Shown one piece after another: positions 15,282 to 25,361 of a stretch of DNA of 64,000 nucleotides; the stretch's first letter is position 1; each line of letters begins with the position of its first letter. The DNA lies in the NCBI GenBank assembly GCA_963769715.1, contig CAVYNE010000027.1, forward strand, positions 318,900 to 382,899, read 5' to 3'. The stretch is from Palsa-504 sp963769715. Its GTDB lineage: Bacteria; Actinomycetota; Actinomycetes; Streptosporangiales; Streptosporangiaceae. The position numbers and the translations under genes are program-made. The notes under the pieces were generated by a model that did not search any database, had not been told where the DNA came from, and worked only from the letters and a program-made list of their open reading frames with translations.

Positions 15282-17975
15282 ATGAGGGGAGGGGTGTTGA
15301 GCGAAGAATTCCGGGCGGGCTCGCTGCTGGCGGGGTACCGACTGGAGGAGCGGATCGGCGCGGGCGGGATGGCGGTGGTGTTCCGGGCCCGCGATGAGCG
15401 GCTGGGCCGGCTGGTGGCGCTGAAGATCCTCGCGCCGGGGCTGGCGGAGGACCAGGAGTTCCGGCGGCGGTTCATCGCCGAGTCGCGGGCGGCGGCGAAG
15501 GTGGAGGACCCGCACATCATCCCGATATATGAGGCCGGCGAGGCCGACGGCGTGCTGTTCATCGCGATGCGGTTTGTGGCCGGCGGTGACCTGCGGCGGG
15601 TGCTGGAGCGGGAGCGGGTGCTGGCGCCGGGCCGGGCTGTGGAGTTCATTTCCCCGGTGGCTTCGGCGCTGGATGCCGCGCACCGGGCCGGGCTTGTGCA
15701 CCGCGATGTCAAGCCGGCGAACATCCTGGTCGATGCGAGCCCGGACCGGCCCGATCATGTGTACCTGTCGGACTTCGGCGTGAGCAAGGGGGCGGTGTCG
15801 TCGGCGAGCGTGACCGGGCAGTTCCTGGGCACCCCGAATTACTCGGCGCCGGAGCAGATCCAGTGCCTGGCGGTCGACGGGCGGGTCGATCAGTACGCGC
15901 TGGCGTGCGTGGCCTACCAGTTGCTGACCAGAAAGGTGCCGTTCGAGCGGGACAAGCCTATGGCGGTGCTGTATGCGCACGTGTCCGAGCCGCCGCCGTC
16001 CCTGGTCGCGCGGCGGCCGGACCTGCCCAGTGCCGCGGACCGGGTCCTGGCCCGGGCCATGGCCAAGGCCCCGGAGAACCGGTACGGGTGCTGCCGGGAC
16101 TTCGCCGACGCGCTGCGGGAGGCGCTCGACCTGTCCCCTTACCATTCCCGGAGCCCCGCGTCTGCGCTCGATTACCAGCTAACTCAGCCCGTCTCACCGC
16201 CGCCCGGGTCTAACGGGCTGGCTGTGGCCAGGGCTGCGACGGCGGCCGTAACCCCATCCGTTACGGCGAAAAGAAAGCGGTGGCTGACCCTGGTCATGTC
16301 AGTGACAGTCATGCTCGGCATCGCGGCCGTGGCACTAGCGGTTGCCCCCGGACATTCCACCGCGTCGTCGCATCTGCGGCCAGCCACGCGACCAGGGATG
16401 CCTGGGGCCTCGTGCCAGGCCTTTGGCCCGGCCACCGGTCAGACCAGGATCATCGTCTGGAAGCCCTCCCCGCAAGATGTCGAGTGCGTGGGCTACAGCG
16501 ACTCGGGGTTCGTCTTCACCAATCACGCACCCGGCGGCGAGGATCCGCAGCAGGCACTCCAGGACGAGCGCCTGCAGTTTGACCAGCAGCAGGTCTTCCA
16601 GCTGAACCAAAGGGCAGACCAGGCGGCCCAGAATGGCCAGACAGAATTTAGCCTCGTCTACTTCGCGGGAATCACCGCTGGCCCCGACGAAAACTACGAT
16701 TCCGGCCAGGCCGAAGAACTGGAAGGCCTGATGGTCGCCCAGGAGAACGCGCTCCAGGGGTCGGGCGCGGTGTTCAAGGTGATCATAGCCAACGGCGGCT
16801 CGAAGATGCAGGACGCCGTCCCCGTCGCCCGGATGATCATCGCGCTGGCCGCTCATGACCTTGGCCTGCTCGGCGTCGTGGGACTCGACCGCAGCATCCA
16901 GCGGGTCAAGCAGGCCATCGGGCTGTTCAATGCCAGCGGAATCCCAGTAGTGGCGACGACCCTGACTGCCGACGGCATCGGCGGCACTTATCCCCATAAC
17001 GATCACTATTACTTCCAGCTTCCACCGAGCAACAGCACGGAAGCCGACCTGATCTTGCACTACATTCAGGAAATCGTCCCGCTGTATTTCAAGCAATCCC
17101 GCAAAGAGTACGACTCCGCCGGGCAGATCCAGGCGCAGAAGATCCTCATCTTCGAGCCGTCGGCCAATCCGGGCGACCTCTTCACCAGCACCCTCGTTGG
17201 TGACCTGAAAAGGGAGGCGCCCCTGTTCCAGGGCTTGCCAACTCCCCAGGTCACGCAGCAGCTACTCGGCAGCCAGCTCTGCGGTGCCGCCACCGTAGAC
17301 ATCTACGCGGGACGGCACGACCGGCCGCTGGTCGGCAACGGTCAGTTCTCCGCGTTCCTGCAGCTCATCGAAGATGACTGCCACGGCCAAAAGCCGTTTA
17401 TCATCGCCGACGACGGAGTGAGCCGGTTCATTGCCGACCCCGCTGCGCGCGATCAGTCGGGGCTTGGGGAACCCGAGATCTCGTATGTCACCGAGGGCAT
17501 CGCGCTGCTGAATACGCGCAGCGAGTGCCTGCACCCGGCCACAGCTGCGGCGGCGCAGGCTTCCGGGGAACCGGTCAGCTTCTGCACCATCTACGCGGCA
17601 ATCGTCCAGAAGCTGTTCAACCTGCCGAAAGTGCACGGACAGGGTTTGGATTTCCTCTGGACCGGCGAGCGGGTTGGGCTCGCATTCGATGCTGCGGACT
17701 TGTTCATCGACGCTGAGACTAACTACCAGGGTTCGCATCCCGGCGCGATCGGCCGCGCCGAGATCCCCGGCCAGTTCATCAGCGACCCATCATGGCAGGG
17801 GGTGACCGGGCAGATTGACTTCACCGCGAGCCAGCACATCGCCAGCCTGCCGCTGGCCATCGTCCGCATCAAGATCTCCTCGCCCACGGCCACGCCAACC
17901 TGCGGGTACCTCGGGCAGGGACAGGTCTTCGGCCCCGGACCAGGCACCGGACCGTGCCCCGGTGGGTCGGACTAA
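15282..17975 (+). CDS. Transmembrane Ser/Thr protein kinase with periplasmic-binding-protein-like sensor
   Basis: The 897-aa protein combines three parts. A Hanks-type kinase domain (about residues 19-285) has glycine loop GAGGMAVVF, Lys48 in VALKIL, HRDVKPAN with catalytic Asp142, and DFG at 164-166. One membrane helix lies near 332-355 (LTLVMSVTVMLGIAAVALAV). An external domain of about 530 residues resembles type I periplasmic binding proteins: IANGGSKMQDAVPVARMIIA, GVVGLDRSIQRVKQAIGLF and GIPVVATTLTADGIG are the usual core strands. I infer signalling from a bound extracellular ligand to the kinase. ATG 15282, GTG 15294 and TTG 15297 all compete; the longer frame to 15051 has no domain support. 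Confidence 0.87.
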   Translation: MRGGVLSEEFRAGSLLAGYRLEERIGAGGMAVVFRARDERLGRLVALKILAPGLAEDQEFRRRFIAESRAAAKVEDPHIIPIYEAGEADGVLFIAMRFVAGGDLRRVLERERVLAPGRAVEFISPVASALDAAHRAGLVHRDVKPANILVDASPDRPDHVYLSDFGVSKGAVSSASVTGQFLGTPNYSAPEQIQCLAVDGRVDQYALACVAYQLLTRKVPFERDKPMAVLYAHVSEPPPSLVARRPDLPSAADRVLARAMAKAPENRYGCCRDFADALREALDLSPYHSRSPASALDYQLTQPVSPPPGSNGLAVARAATAAVTPSVTAKRKRWLTLVMSVTVMLGIAAVALAVAPGHSTASSHLRPATRPGMPGASCQAFGPATGQTRIIVWKPSPQDVECVGYSDSGFVFTNHAPGGEDPQQALQDERLQFDQQQVFQLNQRADQAAQNGQTEFSLVYFAGITAGPDENYDSGQAEELEGLMVAQENALQGSGAVFKVIIANGGSKMQDAVPVARMIIALAAHDLGLLGVVGLDRSIQRVKQAIGLFNASGIPVVATTLTADGIGGTYPHNDHYYFQLPPSNSTEADLILHYIQEIVPLYFKQSRKEYDSAGQIQAQKILIFEPSANPGDLFTSTLVGDLKREAPLFQGLPTPQVTQQLLGSQLCGAATVDIYAGRHDRPLVGNGQFSAFLQLIEDDCHGQKPFIIADDGVSRFIADPAARDQSGLGEPEISYVTEGIALLNTRSECLHPATAAAAQASGEPVSFCTIYAAIVQKLFNLPKVHGQGLDFLWTGERVGLAFDAADLFIDAETNYQGSHPGAIGRAEIPGQFISDPSWQGVTGQIDFTASQHIASLPLAIVRIKISSPTATPTCGYLGQGQVFGPGPGTGPCPGGSD

Positions 17976-18417
17976 GGTCGGCTAAAGCGCATTCGCCTCC
18001 CGCTCCCGGAGCAGCCTGCGCAGGACCGTCACCAGCGCGTTCGCCCGGCACGGCAGTCCGGTCCCGCGTTCAGTGACCGGCCCGTAAAGCACTTCTCGGG
18101 TAACTCGGTGCGTCTTCCGGACCGCGAGTAGCTTGGCGGGCGTGCCGGTGCGCCAGGCATGCCAGGACCTGGCCCAGCGCCCTGACCGCCCGGCGCCATA
18201 ACGACCAGGTCGGGACGCAGCGGAAGCGGAATTCCCGCCCTCGGGTACCAGGTCGCGGTCGTGCGTCGCGCCGGTCCGCAACGCCAGGAACGCACCGGAT
18301 GGCCGGCTGCAGGTCCCAGCTCCCTCAGCCCGGGATCACCCGGCAAGCGCGCGCAGGTGTACGATTTCGTCACCCGCAACCAGCCACCTCCCCGCTCACA
18401 ATGCGAAGGGAGCTGAG
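17976..18417. other. Intergenic region, no gene recognised
   Basis: A minus frame ending at 17982 (ALVTVLRRLLREREANAL) has plausible codon use but no family, start signal or full domain. Nothing else is seen apart from the AAGGGAG ribosome binding site of the next gene. Confidence 0.35.
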
Positions 18418-18876
18418 ATGGCCCGTCAAGGCAGCCTGGAGCTGCTTGAAGATCCTGTCGCCACAGCGCTTTTCGGCTCGGCCAACCCGGCGAGGCTGGC
18501 CTACACCTGGATGGATGGCAGCCCGAGAGTCGTGCCGATCTGGTTCCACTGGAATGGTGATCAATTCATCCTCGGATCTCCGCAGAAGGCTCCCAAGCTC
18601 AAGGCACTCGCCGCAGACCCCAGAGTGGCGCTCACCATCGACGACAACTCCTTCCCGCACAAGGTGCTGCTCGTGCGGGGACGTTCGAGCATCGAGCTGC
18701 TGGATGATGTGGTCCCTGAGTATGCGCTATCGGCGACGCGGTATTTCGGGCCAGAACAGGGTCCGGCCTGGGTCAGCACGCTCCGCGGGAAGCCCATGGC
18801 GCGCATCGCCATCACGCCGGGCTGGGCCGGGATACTGGATTTCCAGACTCGCTTCCCTAGCGCCATGGGCCTGTAG
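18418..18876 (+). CDS. Pyridoxamine 5'-phosphate oxidase-like (split-barrel flavin) protein
   Basis: The 152-aa split beta-barrel protein has the PPOX pattern: LARLAYTWMDGSPRVVPIWFHW, then PKLKALAADPRVALTID, VLLVRGRSSIELL, and a C-terminal RIAITPGWAGILDF. Such proteins bind FMN or F420 and reduce or oxidise small molecules. AAGGGAGCTGAG directly precedes ATG 18418, making the start firm. Short single-domain form, cytosolic. Cofactor not decided by sequence alone. Confidence 0.85.
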   Translation: MARQGSLELLEDPVATALFGSANPARLAYTWMDGSPRVVPIWFHWNGDQFILGSPQKAPKLKALAADPRVALTIDDNSFPHKVLLVRGRSSIELLDDVVPEYALSATRYFGPEQGPAWVSTLRGKPMARIAITPGWAGILDFQTRFPSAMGL

Positions 18877-19131
18877 CGCCGCATAGAAGTCGGCTCCTCT
18901 AACGCGGCGAGCTGAAGCGTCCCCGGCCCCGGCACGGGGTCTGCGGACCCATCCGCTCCTGCCGCGCTTGGTACGGCTCGCGCTGGCAAGGAGTGGGCGC
19001 GGTGTCGGAGCATGATGACCTTCACCGAGCTGGCCTCAGTTCCGTCCGATCGTCCCGCGGCGCGCGACGTGAGAGGCCTAGACGTGTCGGCGGTCCCGCG
19101 ATCCCGGGTTCGATCCGACCGACGCTGACCG

Positions 19132-19178
19132 GCTTGCATAATAATGCATAGCCGCCGTGCGCGAAGAACGCCCGCTTC
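19132..19178 (+). repeat. TGCAT-N4-ATGCA palindromic leader repeat, copy 2
   Basis: TGCAT at 19135-19139 and ATGCA at 19144-19148 with spacer AATA. The flanks match the copy at 663-710 over about 45 bases, including GCCGCCGTGCGCGAAGAACG. The ATG in the right arm opens the zincin reading frame. Confidence 0.5.
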
Positions 19179-19533
19179 TTCCGCTTTGGGTGCGATGAGG
19201 TGTTATGCCATCCCCGTCAGGGCTGACCGTCGCGGCCCCGCCGCGTTGGACAATGGACTGGTGATCGAGGTTGAACCCAACGTCGCGGTGACGGTCGAGC
19301 ACCGGCCGGGACCTCCTGGCCTGCTCGGCCTCTACGAGGGCATCCCGCTGACCAGCCGCACCACGCAGTGCGGGGGAGTGCTGCCCGACCGCATCACCAT
19401 CTACCGCCAGGCGACCTGCGCGATCTGCCATACCGAGCAGGAAGTCGCCAACCAGGTCCGCCGTACCGTCATCCACGAGATCGCCCATCATTTCGGCATC
19501 GACGACAACCGGCTCAGCGAACTCGGCTGGTAA
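19144..19533 (+). CDS. Zincin-like metallopeptidase (DUF1025-type), altered N-terminus
   Basis: The C-terminal about 90 residues match the short actinobacterial zincin family: PPGLLGLYEGIPLTSRTT, GGVLPDRITIYRQ, CHTEQEV and the zinc site HEIAHHFGIDDNRLSELGW (HExxH followed by a third ligand). The usual first about 25 residues of the family are absent and replaced by an unrelated Arg-rich stretch starting in the palindromic repeat. The start could be ATG 19144, ATG 19195 or GTG 19261. Either the gene is 5'-truncated or starts at 19261 with a shortened domain. Confidence 0.7.
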   Translation: MHSRRARRTPASSALGAMRCYAIPVRADRRGPAALDNGLVIEVEPNVAVTVEHRPGPPGLLGLYEGIPLTSRTTQCGGVLPDRITIYRQATCAICHTEQEVANQVRRTVIHEIAHHFGIDDNRLSELGW

Positions 19534-19797
19534 GACCTGGATACGATCCGCCCGAATGCACACATCTGGCGCATGGGGCGCGTGCCGAGGTCTGAGTTCG
19601 CCGGCGTGTCGCCGCCGCAGAGACCCTGATTCCGGCCGTGGTCAGCAGGAAGCTCCGCAGTTCCTCGGCAACGAACCCGCCGTCAATTGTCCTGCTGGAC
19701 CCGCGGGCAGGGACTTCAGGGTGATGTCGCGGATAGCCCGTGGCCCCGCTGCCAGCCAGGGGTGCCAGGCCCCTCGCGCCGGATGACCATGGCTGGG
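19534..19797. other. Intergenic region, no gene recognised
   Basis: Frames on both strands show no domain. It separates the rightward zincin from the leftward dehydrogenase. Confidence 0.4.
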
Positions 19798-20813
19798 TCA
19801 TTGCGCGGTGTCCCGGTCGTTGACGAGAACAGCCGCCCCGTCGAAAAGGCCGGCCTTGAGGTCCTGCAGCGCCTGTTGTGCTCGTGACATCGGGTACACA
19901 TGGGTGGTGGCCCGGACGTGGTGACGGATGGCGAATGCGAGGAACTCCCGGCCATCGTGACGGGTGTTGGAGGTGACGCTGCGTAGTTCCTTCTCATAGA
20001 ACAGCTCGTGCTCATAGTTCAGCGGCGGTGTGTCGGTCAGATGGATCCCGGCAACGGCGAGGACTCCCCCACGGTCGAGTGCCCGCATCGCGACTGGCAC
20101 GAGATCCCCGACTGGCGCGAACAGGATCGCGCTGTCCAGGGGTTCCGGCGGGGAGTCATACGCGCCCCTCGCCGACGCAGCGCCTAGCTCGAGCGCCAGC
20201 CGCTGGGACGCCTCGCCGCGGGTCAGGGCATGGACAGTCGCACCTTGCGCCAGCGCTACCTGAGCGACCAGGTGGGCGCTGTCGCCGAATCCGTACAATC
20301 CGAGCTTGCCGCGGGCCGGCAGCGATGCGCGCAGCAGCGCCCGGTAGCCGATGATCCCGGCGCACAGCAGCGGCGCCAGCTCGACGTCAGCGACGTCGGC
20401 GGGCAGCCGGTAGGCGAACGCCGCCGGCACGGTGGTGTACTCTGCGTAGCCACCGTCGGCATCCCAGCCGGTGTAGAGCGAGTCAGGGCACAGATTCTCG
20501 TTGCCGCGGCGGCAGTAGACGCAGGTCCCGTCGGTGTACCGCAGCCACGCGACGCCAACCCGGTCCCCGACGACGTAATCGGTAACGCCGTCGCCCAGTG
20601 CCGCTACCGGGCCCACGACCATGTGACCGGGTGTGACGTGCTCACGGTGCACCGGCAGATCGCCCTCGCTGACGTGCAGGTCAGTGCGGCAGACGGCGCA
20701 GGCTAGGACCTGAACCAGCAGTTCGCCGGGAGCTGGGCCGGCACAGGTTTCTCCACGTACCTCAGCGGGCTGGTCTCGATCGGTCCTGGCTGGCTGACCA
20801 CCCACGCCTGCAT
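19798..20813 (-). pseudogene. Zinc-dependent alcohol dehydrogenase, one frameshift near the N-terminus
   Basis: The main frame has the catalytic zinc Cys in LACAVCRTDLH, the GH-E-like site TPGHMVVG, the structural zinc cysteines in TCVYCRRGNENLC, and a Rossmann motif GLYGFGDSAHL. Its apparent N-terminus in the same frame is nonsense. The real one starts at ATG 20813 in another frame (MQAWVVSQPGPIETSPLRYV then EKPVPA). The frames join near 20737 if one C is restored in a CCC run, giving PVPAPAPGELLVQV. Full length would be about 339 aa. Close to intact, so a sequencing error is plausible. NAD(P)H-dependent alcohol/aldehyde interconversion. Confidence 0.82.
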
Positions 20814-21523
20814 CGTTTTCGAGCTGCCAACAGTCATCCCTTACCCCTATCATGATCGTCCGGGCGGCCATCGGGCAGTGGCCGGAACGGGCGAGCGCGT
20901 AGGCCCTGGACTTGCCGGGCGGTCCTCTGCTCACAAGCGATACGGGCAGCGATCGTCCGTCCCCCGGTCAGCTCCTCGGCGCAGGCAACCGCGGCGCGCC
21001 GGATCGAGCCGGCCATCAACGGGGGGCCAGCCGTGCGATCCCATCCCTGGCCGTCACGCTCACGCCCGCAGGGACCTTGCGGGCGATCCCCATGCAGGCC
21101 CTCCCCGCCTTGCTCCCCTGCCGGGCTCGTGCACGGCGCGCTTAGCCAGCCAGGGCTCCGGTCATTCTCGGAATGTGAGATTCAGGGTGGCTATGGGACG
21201 GGCGGGGTTTCGTGCGGCTCAGCGCCGTCCGGGCGCAGTGCCGGTGAACCCGGCGAGACGGAGGACGGCGACGGCTGTATTGCGGGCGGCGGCCATATAT
21301 TGAGTCGTTCAAGCTGTGACATTTTCATCTCGCGGGCTTGCTACCACCTCACCGGTACGGCTGGTGCGGCCAAAACCAATATTCGTCGCTGCCGATTCCG
21401 GGCGCCTGCGGCCTTTCCGATTGGCTGCCATGTGGATGGCATATCGACCATTCTCGGCCGGAGTGTCGCCGCCCCCACCTGTGTGAGGCTGACTGCGGCG
21501 TACCCTTGTCTGACGGCGGCCTG
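20814..21523. other. Intergenic region, no gene recognised
   Basis: About 700 bases without supportable coding sequence. Short frames exist on both strands (e.g. minus 20834-21019) but carry no domain. Probably decayed sequence. Confidence 0.4.
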
Positions 21524-21840
21524 TCACGTCTTCGGGCCGAATATCCCTAGTGGCTGTGCCACGAGCCGGACGACTATGCCGGTCTCGTCCAGCTCGAATT
21601 CGGCGGTGATGCCGGGCTGGCCCTTCACTTCGAACCGCAGGCCCCGCCCAGCCGCAGCTCGAAGGGCGGGGCGCCGGGCGTGGCGACGGTCAGCAACCGG
21701 TCGCCCTTCTGGGCGACCACTACCTCGACCGGGCCCATGGTGTAGGTGCCGCACAGGCGGCGAAGAACCTCCGGGTCCTGCGCCCGGGCGTCCGGCAGCC
21801 GGCCGAACCGCAGCGGTTCGACCGACTCAGTGTGATGCCT
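21524..21840 (-). pseudogene. C-terminal fragment of a serine hydrolase (beta-lactamase-like)
   Basis: One minus frame reads PLRFGRLPDARAQDPEVLRR, CGTYTMGPVEVVVAQKGDRL and TVATPGAPPFELRLG; the next frame continues RGLRFEVKGQPGITAEFELD and ETGIVVRLVAQPLGIF. This is the DUF3471-like tail of class C beta-lactamase-related hydrolases. The catalytic SxxK domain is gone and a one-base shift lies near 21655. Confidence 0.55.
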
Positions 21841-22451
21841 AGGCCAGGGTAGCCTCTGGGGTCAAGTTAGCGCACGACACGCGGCATGAGAGTGAGCCGC
21901 TTCGGACGTTAGTTGATCGTCCGAGAGGTGTCCGGGCAGTCGGTCACTTGTAGATATCGATGAGGGTAAGCAAGGCTGTAGCTATGCGCTTCGATGCTAA
22001 TGATGTCGGCGATCTGCGCAACGAGGTGGACCGGTCGTCTTCCCGCTCGGTGGCGATGACGCGAGGTATTCTTTCGCCCGGATGACTAACCGCACTTCGG
22101 CTACCCAGCCTCGCGCGGAGGCAGGTTGCAGGCCAGTCCCGGGTTGAACGGCAGTGTGCGTAGGCCGGCCGCAGGGCTTGGATCGGGAGCGACTCTTGAC
22201 AATCGGGCCACGGAGCGTCAACGTGACAGTGGGCAAAAGCCCGGGTGGGGGGCCGATGAAGCGCCTTATCGCATTCTGGCTTGACCGGGGGCACCGCCCT
22301 GGTCCAGCGTAGCCAGCCACCTTGCCGTAAAGAGTTCTGTCTTGTGCCGGAATCCATGGTCCCGGTAATTGTCCGGCTACTGGACTCGCATGTGACCAGC
22401 TGACCTGGGCCCGCGGGACGCAAAGGGGATGGCTAGTTCGGAGGGGACAGC
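21841..22451. other. Intergenic region, no gene recognised
   Basis: About 600 bases with no domain-bearing frame. It contains the presumed promoter of the 659-aa membrane protein; GGAGGGGAC lies just before its ATG. Confidence 0.4.
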
Positions 22452-24431
22452 ATGCATTCGTGGCTCGTATGGCTGGTAGTCGCGGTCGTTTGCGTAGTGC
22501 TGGGGTTTGTCGGCTACCACTTCTCCGTGCGCACGCTGCGGTTCGTCGCGGCGTTCTTCGCGCTGGCTGTCGTGGTGGTGGTCACCCGATATGGGGTAGC
22601 GCATAAAGGCGCCGGGGAGCACGCCGACCTTGTGAACTCGTTCACGCAAGGGTTCGATGCGCTCAGCCAAGCCTTCTTCCAGCCACTGCTCGGTCACAAT
22701 AATCCCATGCCCGGGCGGATCGGATGGCTCGTCGTCATTGGCTTGCTCGTTTTCGGGTACCGAGAACTCGAGGTATGGGCGATGTGCTGGCAGCCGCCCA
22801 CCGTAGATCTGTCGGCCCTTGGCGGCGACCAGCAGGGCAAGCAGAACGGCAGTGCGTCAGGCGGACAAGACAAAGCCGCGACAGATCAGCGCCATGACGA
22901 AGTCGCGAACGAACTCAGATTCCGGCTGCCCGCGGTCGCGGTCAAAGCGCCAGCGATCCTACCCGGCGGCACCAAGGTAGCCGGACTCGTTTCCATCGCC
23001 GAGAGCACCGGCAACAATGCCGGCGGCCTCGCGGGTGCGATCATCGATTTTGTCGGGACGCTGTGGCCGAACCCGCGGCAGTATCAGGTTCGGATCCGGG
23101 TTGAGCCCGGTAACAAGCGCCAAGCCGCCGGTAGCGTGATCGTGACGGTCGACCTCGAGGACTCCCGGACCGGAGAGAGCATCGCGACTAAGACCTTGCC
23201 CGCGGGCCAGGATGAAGCCGCCTGCGTGGTCGCGGGCTACGTCGCTCGGCAGATCTTCAGCGCGGATCCCACAGCACCACCCTGGTGTTATGGCTCATCC
23301 GACGGCAACGATCTCGCCGCCTTGCTGATGGCGTGGCAGGAGCGAGTCTACCCTAAGTCCTCGCGCGAGGTCCATGAGGCCAGGTCCAGGCAAATGGAGA
23401 TTCTCGAGAGGGGAGCATCCGGTAGCTGCTGTGCTGGTGTCAGCAGATATGAGCTTGCCCAGCTCTACGATATCGAGGGCTATCATGTGGAGGCGCTTCG
23501 GCTGCACGCGATGAACCGGGAGCAGTATCCCCGCTTCTACCGCGGCCGGTACCGGCTTGGCATGTCTCTTGAAATGATAGCCAATCCAAAATTCGAGCTG
23601 AAAGGTGAGAAAACTAGGGTAATCCTTGGTGAGTGCCTGGATATCCTCGACCGATGTCGCGTTACGCACGGCCGCCAAGGCAGGGTCGACATTAAGCACA
23701 TTGAACTTGGAAAGCCGTTGCCGCGCCCCCTAAGGATGGAGCTCCTGACGGCCGCGCAGGACGAGCTGTGCGCCGTCCGACGGCAACTGACCCTCTGGCG
23801 CGTCATTGGGGCAGCGTTCGTGCACCGTGATGAGCGGGCGATATGGAAGCACTACTGGCGGCGCGCAGAGCGCGAGCGCTTTCACGACGGTGCGCGTGTC
23901 GCCGAGTTGCTTGTCGCCGTTCGCCAGAGCTTGAATGGAAAGAAAGGCGCCGGGCCCGTCGGCCGAGGCCCGTCGGCAGCCGCGCGCAGGGTCATTAATG
24001 AATATAACCGGTTGAGAGGCATGTGGATAGCGGCCGTCATTACAGGTGACAGGGCAACGATCAGAGCGGTGTTGAAATCTGATGGTAATTACCGGCCTGG
24101 CAAGCATACGGAGCCGCGCCCGCGTGCACAGGGAACGCGGTGGGTGCCGTGGCAGCACAGCACACCATCCTGGCAGGCCGCATATAATACTGCATGCCTG
24201 TACGCCGCGCTGACAGGAAAGTACGGCGAAAAAAGGATGGGTGAACGAGTAGTTACTAGCCTAATACGTTGCGTTAACGATCCTCATTGCGAGATGGGGC
24301 GGCCATCGGATTGGATCAAAAAAGACCCAGATTTCTCGTCTGTCCGGTCGTCGGAACCATTCAAAACATTCTTCGATGACCTCTGGGAAAGAGATCACCA
24401 GGACGTAAACCCCGTACCGGCTCACCATTGA
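22452..24431 (+). CDS. Membrane-anchored 659-aa protein with TPR-like C-terminus
   Basis: ATG 22452 follows GGAGGGGACAGC. The N-terminus has two membrane helices (about residues 3-22 and 30-48), then a third near 92-112 (IGWLVVIGLLVFGYRELEVW). A mixed soluble region follows, with strands YQVRIRVEPGNK and GSVIVTVDLEDS. The C-terminal third is helical, with TPR-like segments (SRYELAQLYDIEGYHVEALRLHAMNREQ by position, and QAAYNTACLYAAL). It ends in a 'TPR end-of-group' style motif, DWIKKDPDFSSVRSS. Codon use is slightly less GC-rich than its neighbours. No enzyme motif. I infer an anchored scaffold; function unknown. Confidence 0.72.
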   Translation: MHSWLVWLVVAVVCVVLGFVGYHFSVRTLRFVAAFFALAVVVVVTRYGVAHKGAGEHADLVNSFTQGFDALSQAFFQPLLGHNNPMPGRIGWLVVIGLLVFGYRELEVWAMCWQPPTVDLSALGGDQQGKQNGSASGGQDKAATDQRHDEVANELRFRLPAVAVKAPAILPGGTKVAGLVSIAESTGNNAGGLAGAIIDFVGTLWPNPRQYQVRIRVEPGNKRQAAGSVIVTVDLEDSRTGESIATKTLPAGQDEAACVVAGYVARQIFSADPTAPPWCYGSSDGNDLAALLMAWQERVYPKSSREVHEARSRQMEILERGASGSCCAGVSRYELAQLYDIEGYHVEALRLHAMNREQYPRFYRGRYRLGMSLEMIANPKFELKGEKTRVILGECLDILDRCRVTHGRQGRVDIKHIELGKPLPRPLRMELLTAAQDELCAVRRQLTLWRVIGAAFVHRDERAIWKHYWRRAERERFHDGARVAELLVAVRQSLNGKKGAGPVGRGPSAAARRVINEYNRLRGMWIAAVITGDRATIRAVLKSDGNYRPGKHTEPRPRAQGTRWVPWQHSTPSWQAAYNTACLYAALTGKYGEKRMGERVVTSLIRCVNDPHCEMGRPSDWIKKDPDFSSVRSSEPFKTFFDDLWERDHQDVNPVPAHH

Positions 24432-24569
24432 CACTGGTGCCTCATTCAATAAAGTTGACCTCTCTACCGGCTTGAGCGAGCCGAGGTGCGCGGTGCTGTG
24501 ACCAGCAGGTCGCGGATGGCTGCCCTAGCAGGCGCGGCAGTCGTCCCCCTCGACCTCCTGCCTCCCCGG

Positions 24570-24830
24570 CCAGCCGGGACGAGACCGAGAAGCGCGCGTT
24601 CCGCATGCTGGGGCTACTCGGCGCCGACTTCCCGGCCTGGAACCTCGCCGCCCTCATCGGCACCGATGTCAATGACGCCGAGCAACTGCTCAAGCAGTTC
24701 GTAGACGCGGTCCTCGTCGATATCGCCGGCGTCGACGCGACCGGACTCATCCGGTACCGGCTCCATGACCTGCTGCGCGACTTCGCCAGGGACATTCGGG
24801 GGCGTCAGGCTGTTGTGCCGCCGCTCTTTC
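24570..24830 (+). pseudogene. Fragment of an NB-ARC (AfsR/SARP-type) regulator
   Basis: The frame reads DETEKRAFRMLGLLGADFPA, WNLAALIGTDVNDAEQLLKQ and LIRYRLHDLLRDFARD, the winged-helix region after the NB-ARC ATPase of actinobacterial STAND regulators. P-loop and sensor repeats are missing on both sides. It overlaps the 3' end of the opposite-strand hypothetical gene, marking a recombination junction. Confidence 0.6.
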
Positions 24831-25361
24831 GAGCACTCGACGCCAGTGCGTGGCGGCGGCGACTGCCTCGGGCCCTGTGCTTCCCGGCTTGAGCCGACGG
24901 GCGGCCGTCGTGGTCCAGTCCACGATTGTGCCGACGTTCGGCACAGCGAGGACGGCCTGCACCCCTGCGTTACGGAGTGAGTGTCCTGCCTGGGGCAGAT
25001 CCTCGCCCGTGAAGGAGACGATCCGATCCACTCCGTTAACGCGCAGCACCATGCTCCGCTCGCGGACGCGGTACATCCGGAGACCGCGGACTATCTCAAA
25101 ACCGTGAGGAACCGGCCCCGGGAGGCCGAGCTCCGCGATCGGCCCGACCCACTCCGTGGTGCGCCAGAGCCTCCAGCCCACTCGCCAGTACTCGACGTAG
25201 GCCGCTCGGCCGTCGTCACACTCGCAGAGGATCGCCCGCCGCACACTCGACGTATAGCCGGGCAGGTTCTGCATGACATAGATGTGCCGCGCCCACGCCT
25301 CGACCACGTCGACGCGTACCAGTTTCACAGAGGGGTCCTCGAGCACCCCGCGTCCCTTCAT
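24747..25361 (-). CDS. Hypothetical protein, 3' end possibly fused to foreign DNA
   Basis: The 204-aa frame starts at ATG 25361 behind a clear GGAGG. Residues 1-150 (VKLVRVDVVEAWARHIYVMQ, YVEYWRVGWRLWRTTEWVG, GFEIVRGLRMYRVRERSMVL) look like one folded alpha/beta domain. No known family recognised. The last about 50 residues are Arg/Ala-rich and run antisense to the NB-ARC fragment, so the natural C-terminus has probably been replaced. An alternative start at 25511 lacks support. Confidence 0.55.
   Translation of the reverse strand: MKGRGVLEDPSVKLVRVDVVEAWARHIYVMQNLPGYTSSVRRAILCECDDGRAAYVEYWRVGWRLWRTTEWVGPIAELGLPGPVPHGFEIVRGLRMYRVRERSMVLRVNGVDRIVSFTGEDLPQAGHSLRNAGVQAVLAVPNVGTIVDWTTTAARRLKPGSTGPEAVAAATHWRRVLERAAAQQPDAPECPWRSRAAGHGAGTG

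Noticed and set aside
20853..20934. N-terminal extension of the alcohol dehydrogenase in its main frame
   Set aside because: The extension has no family resemblance, whereas another frame gives the expected N-terminus from ATG 20813.
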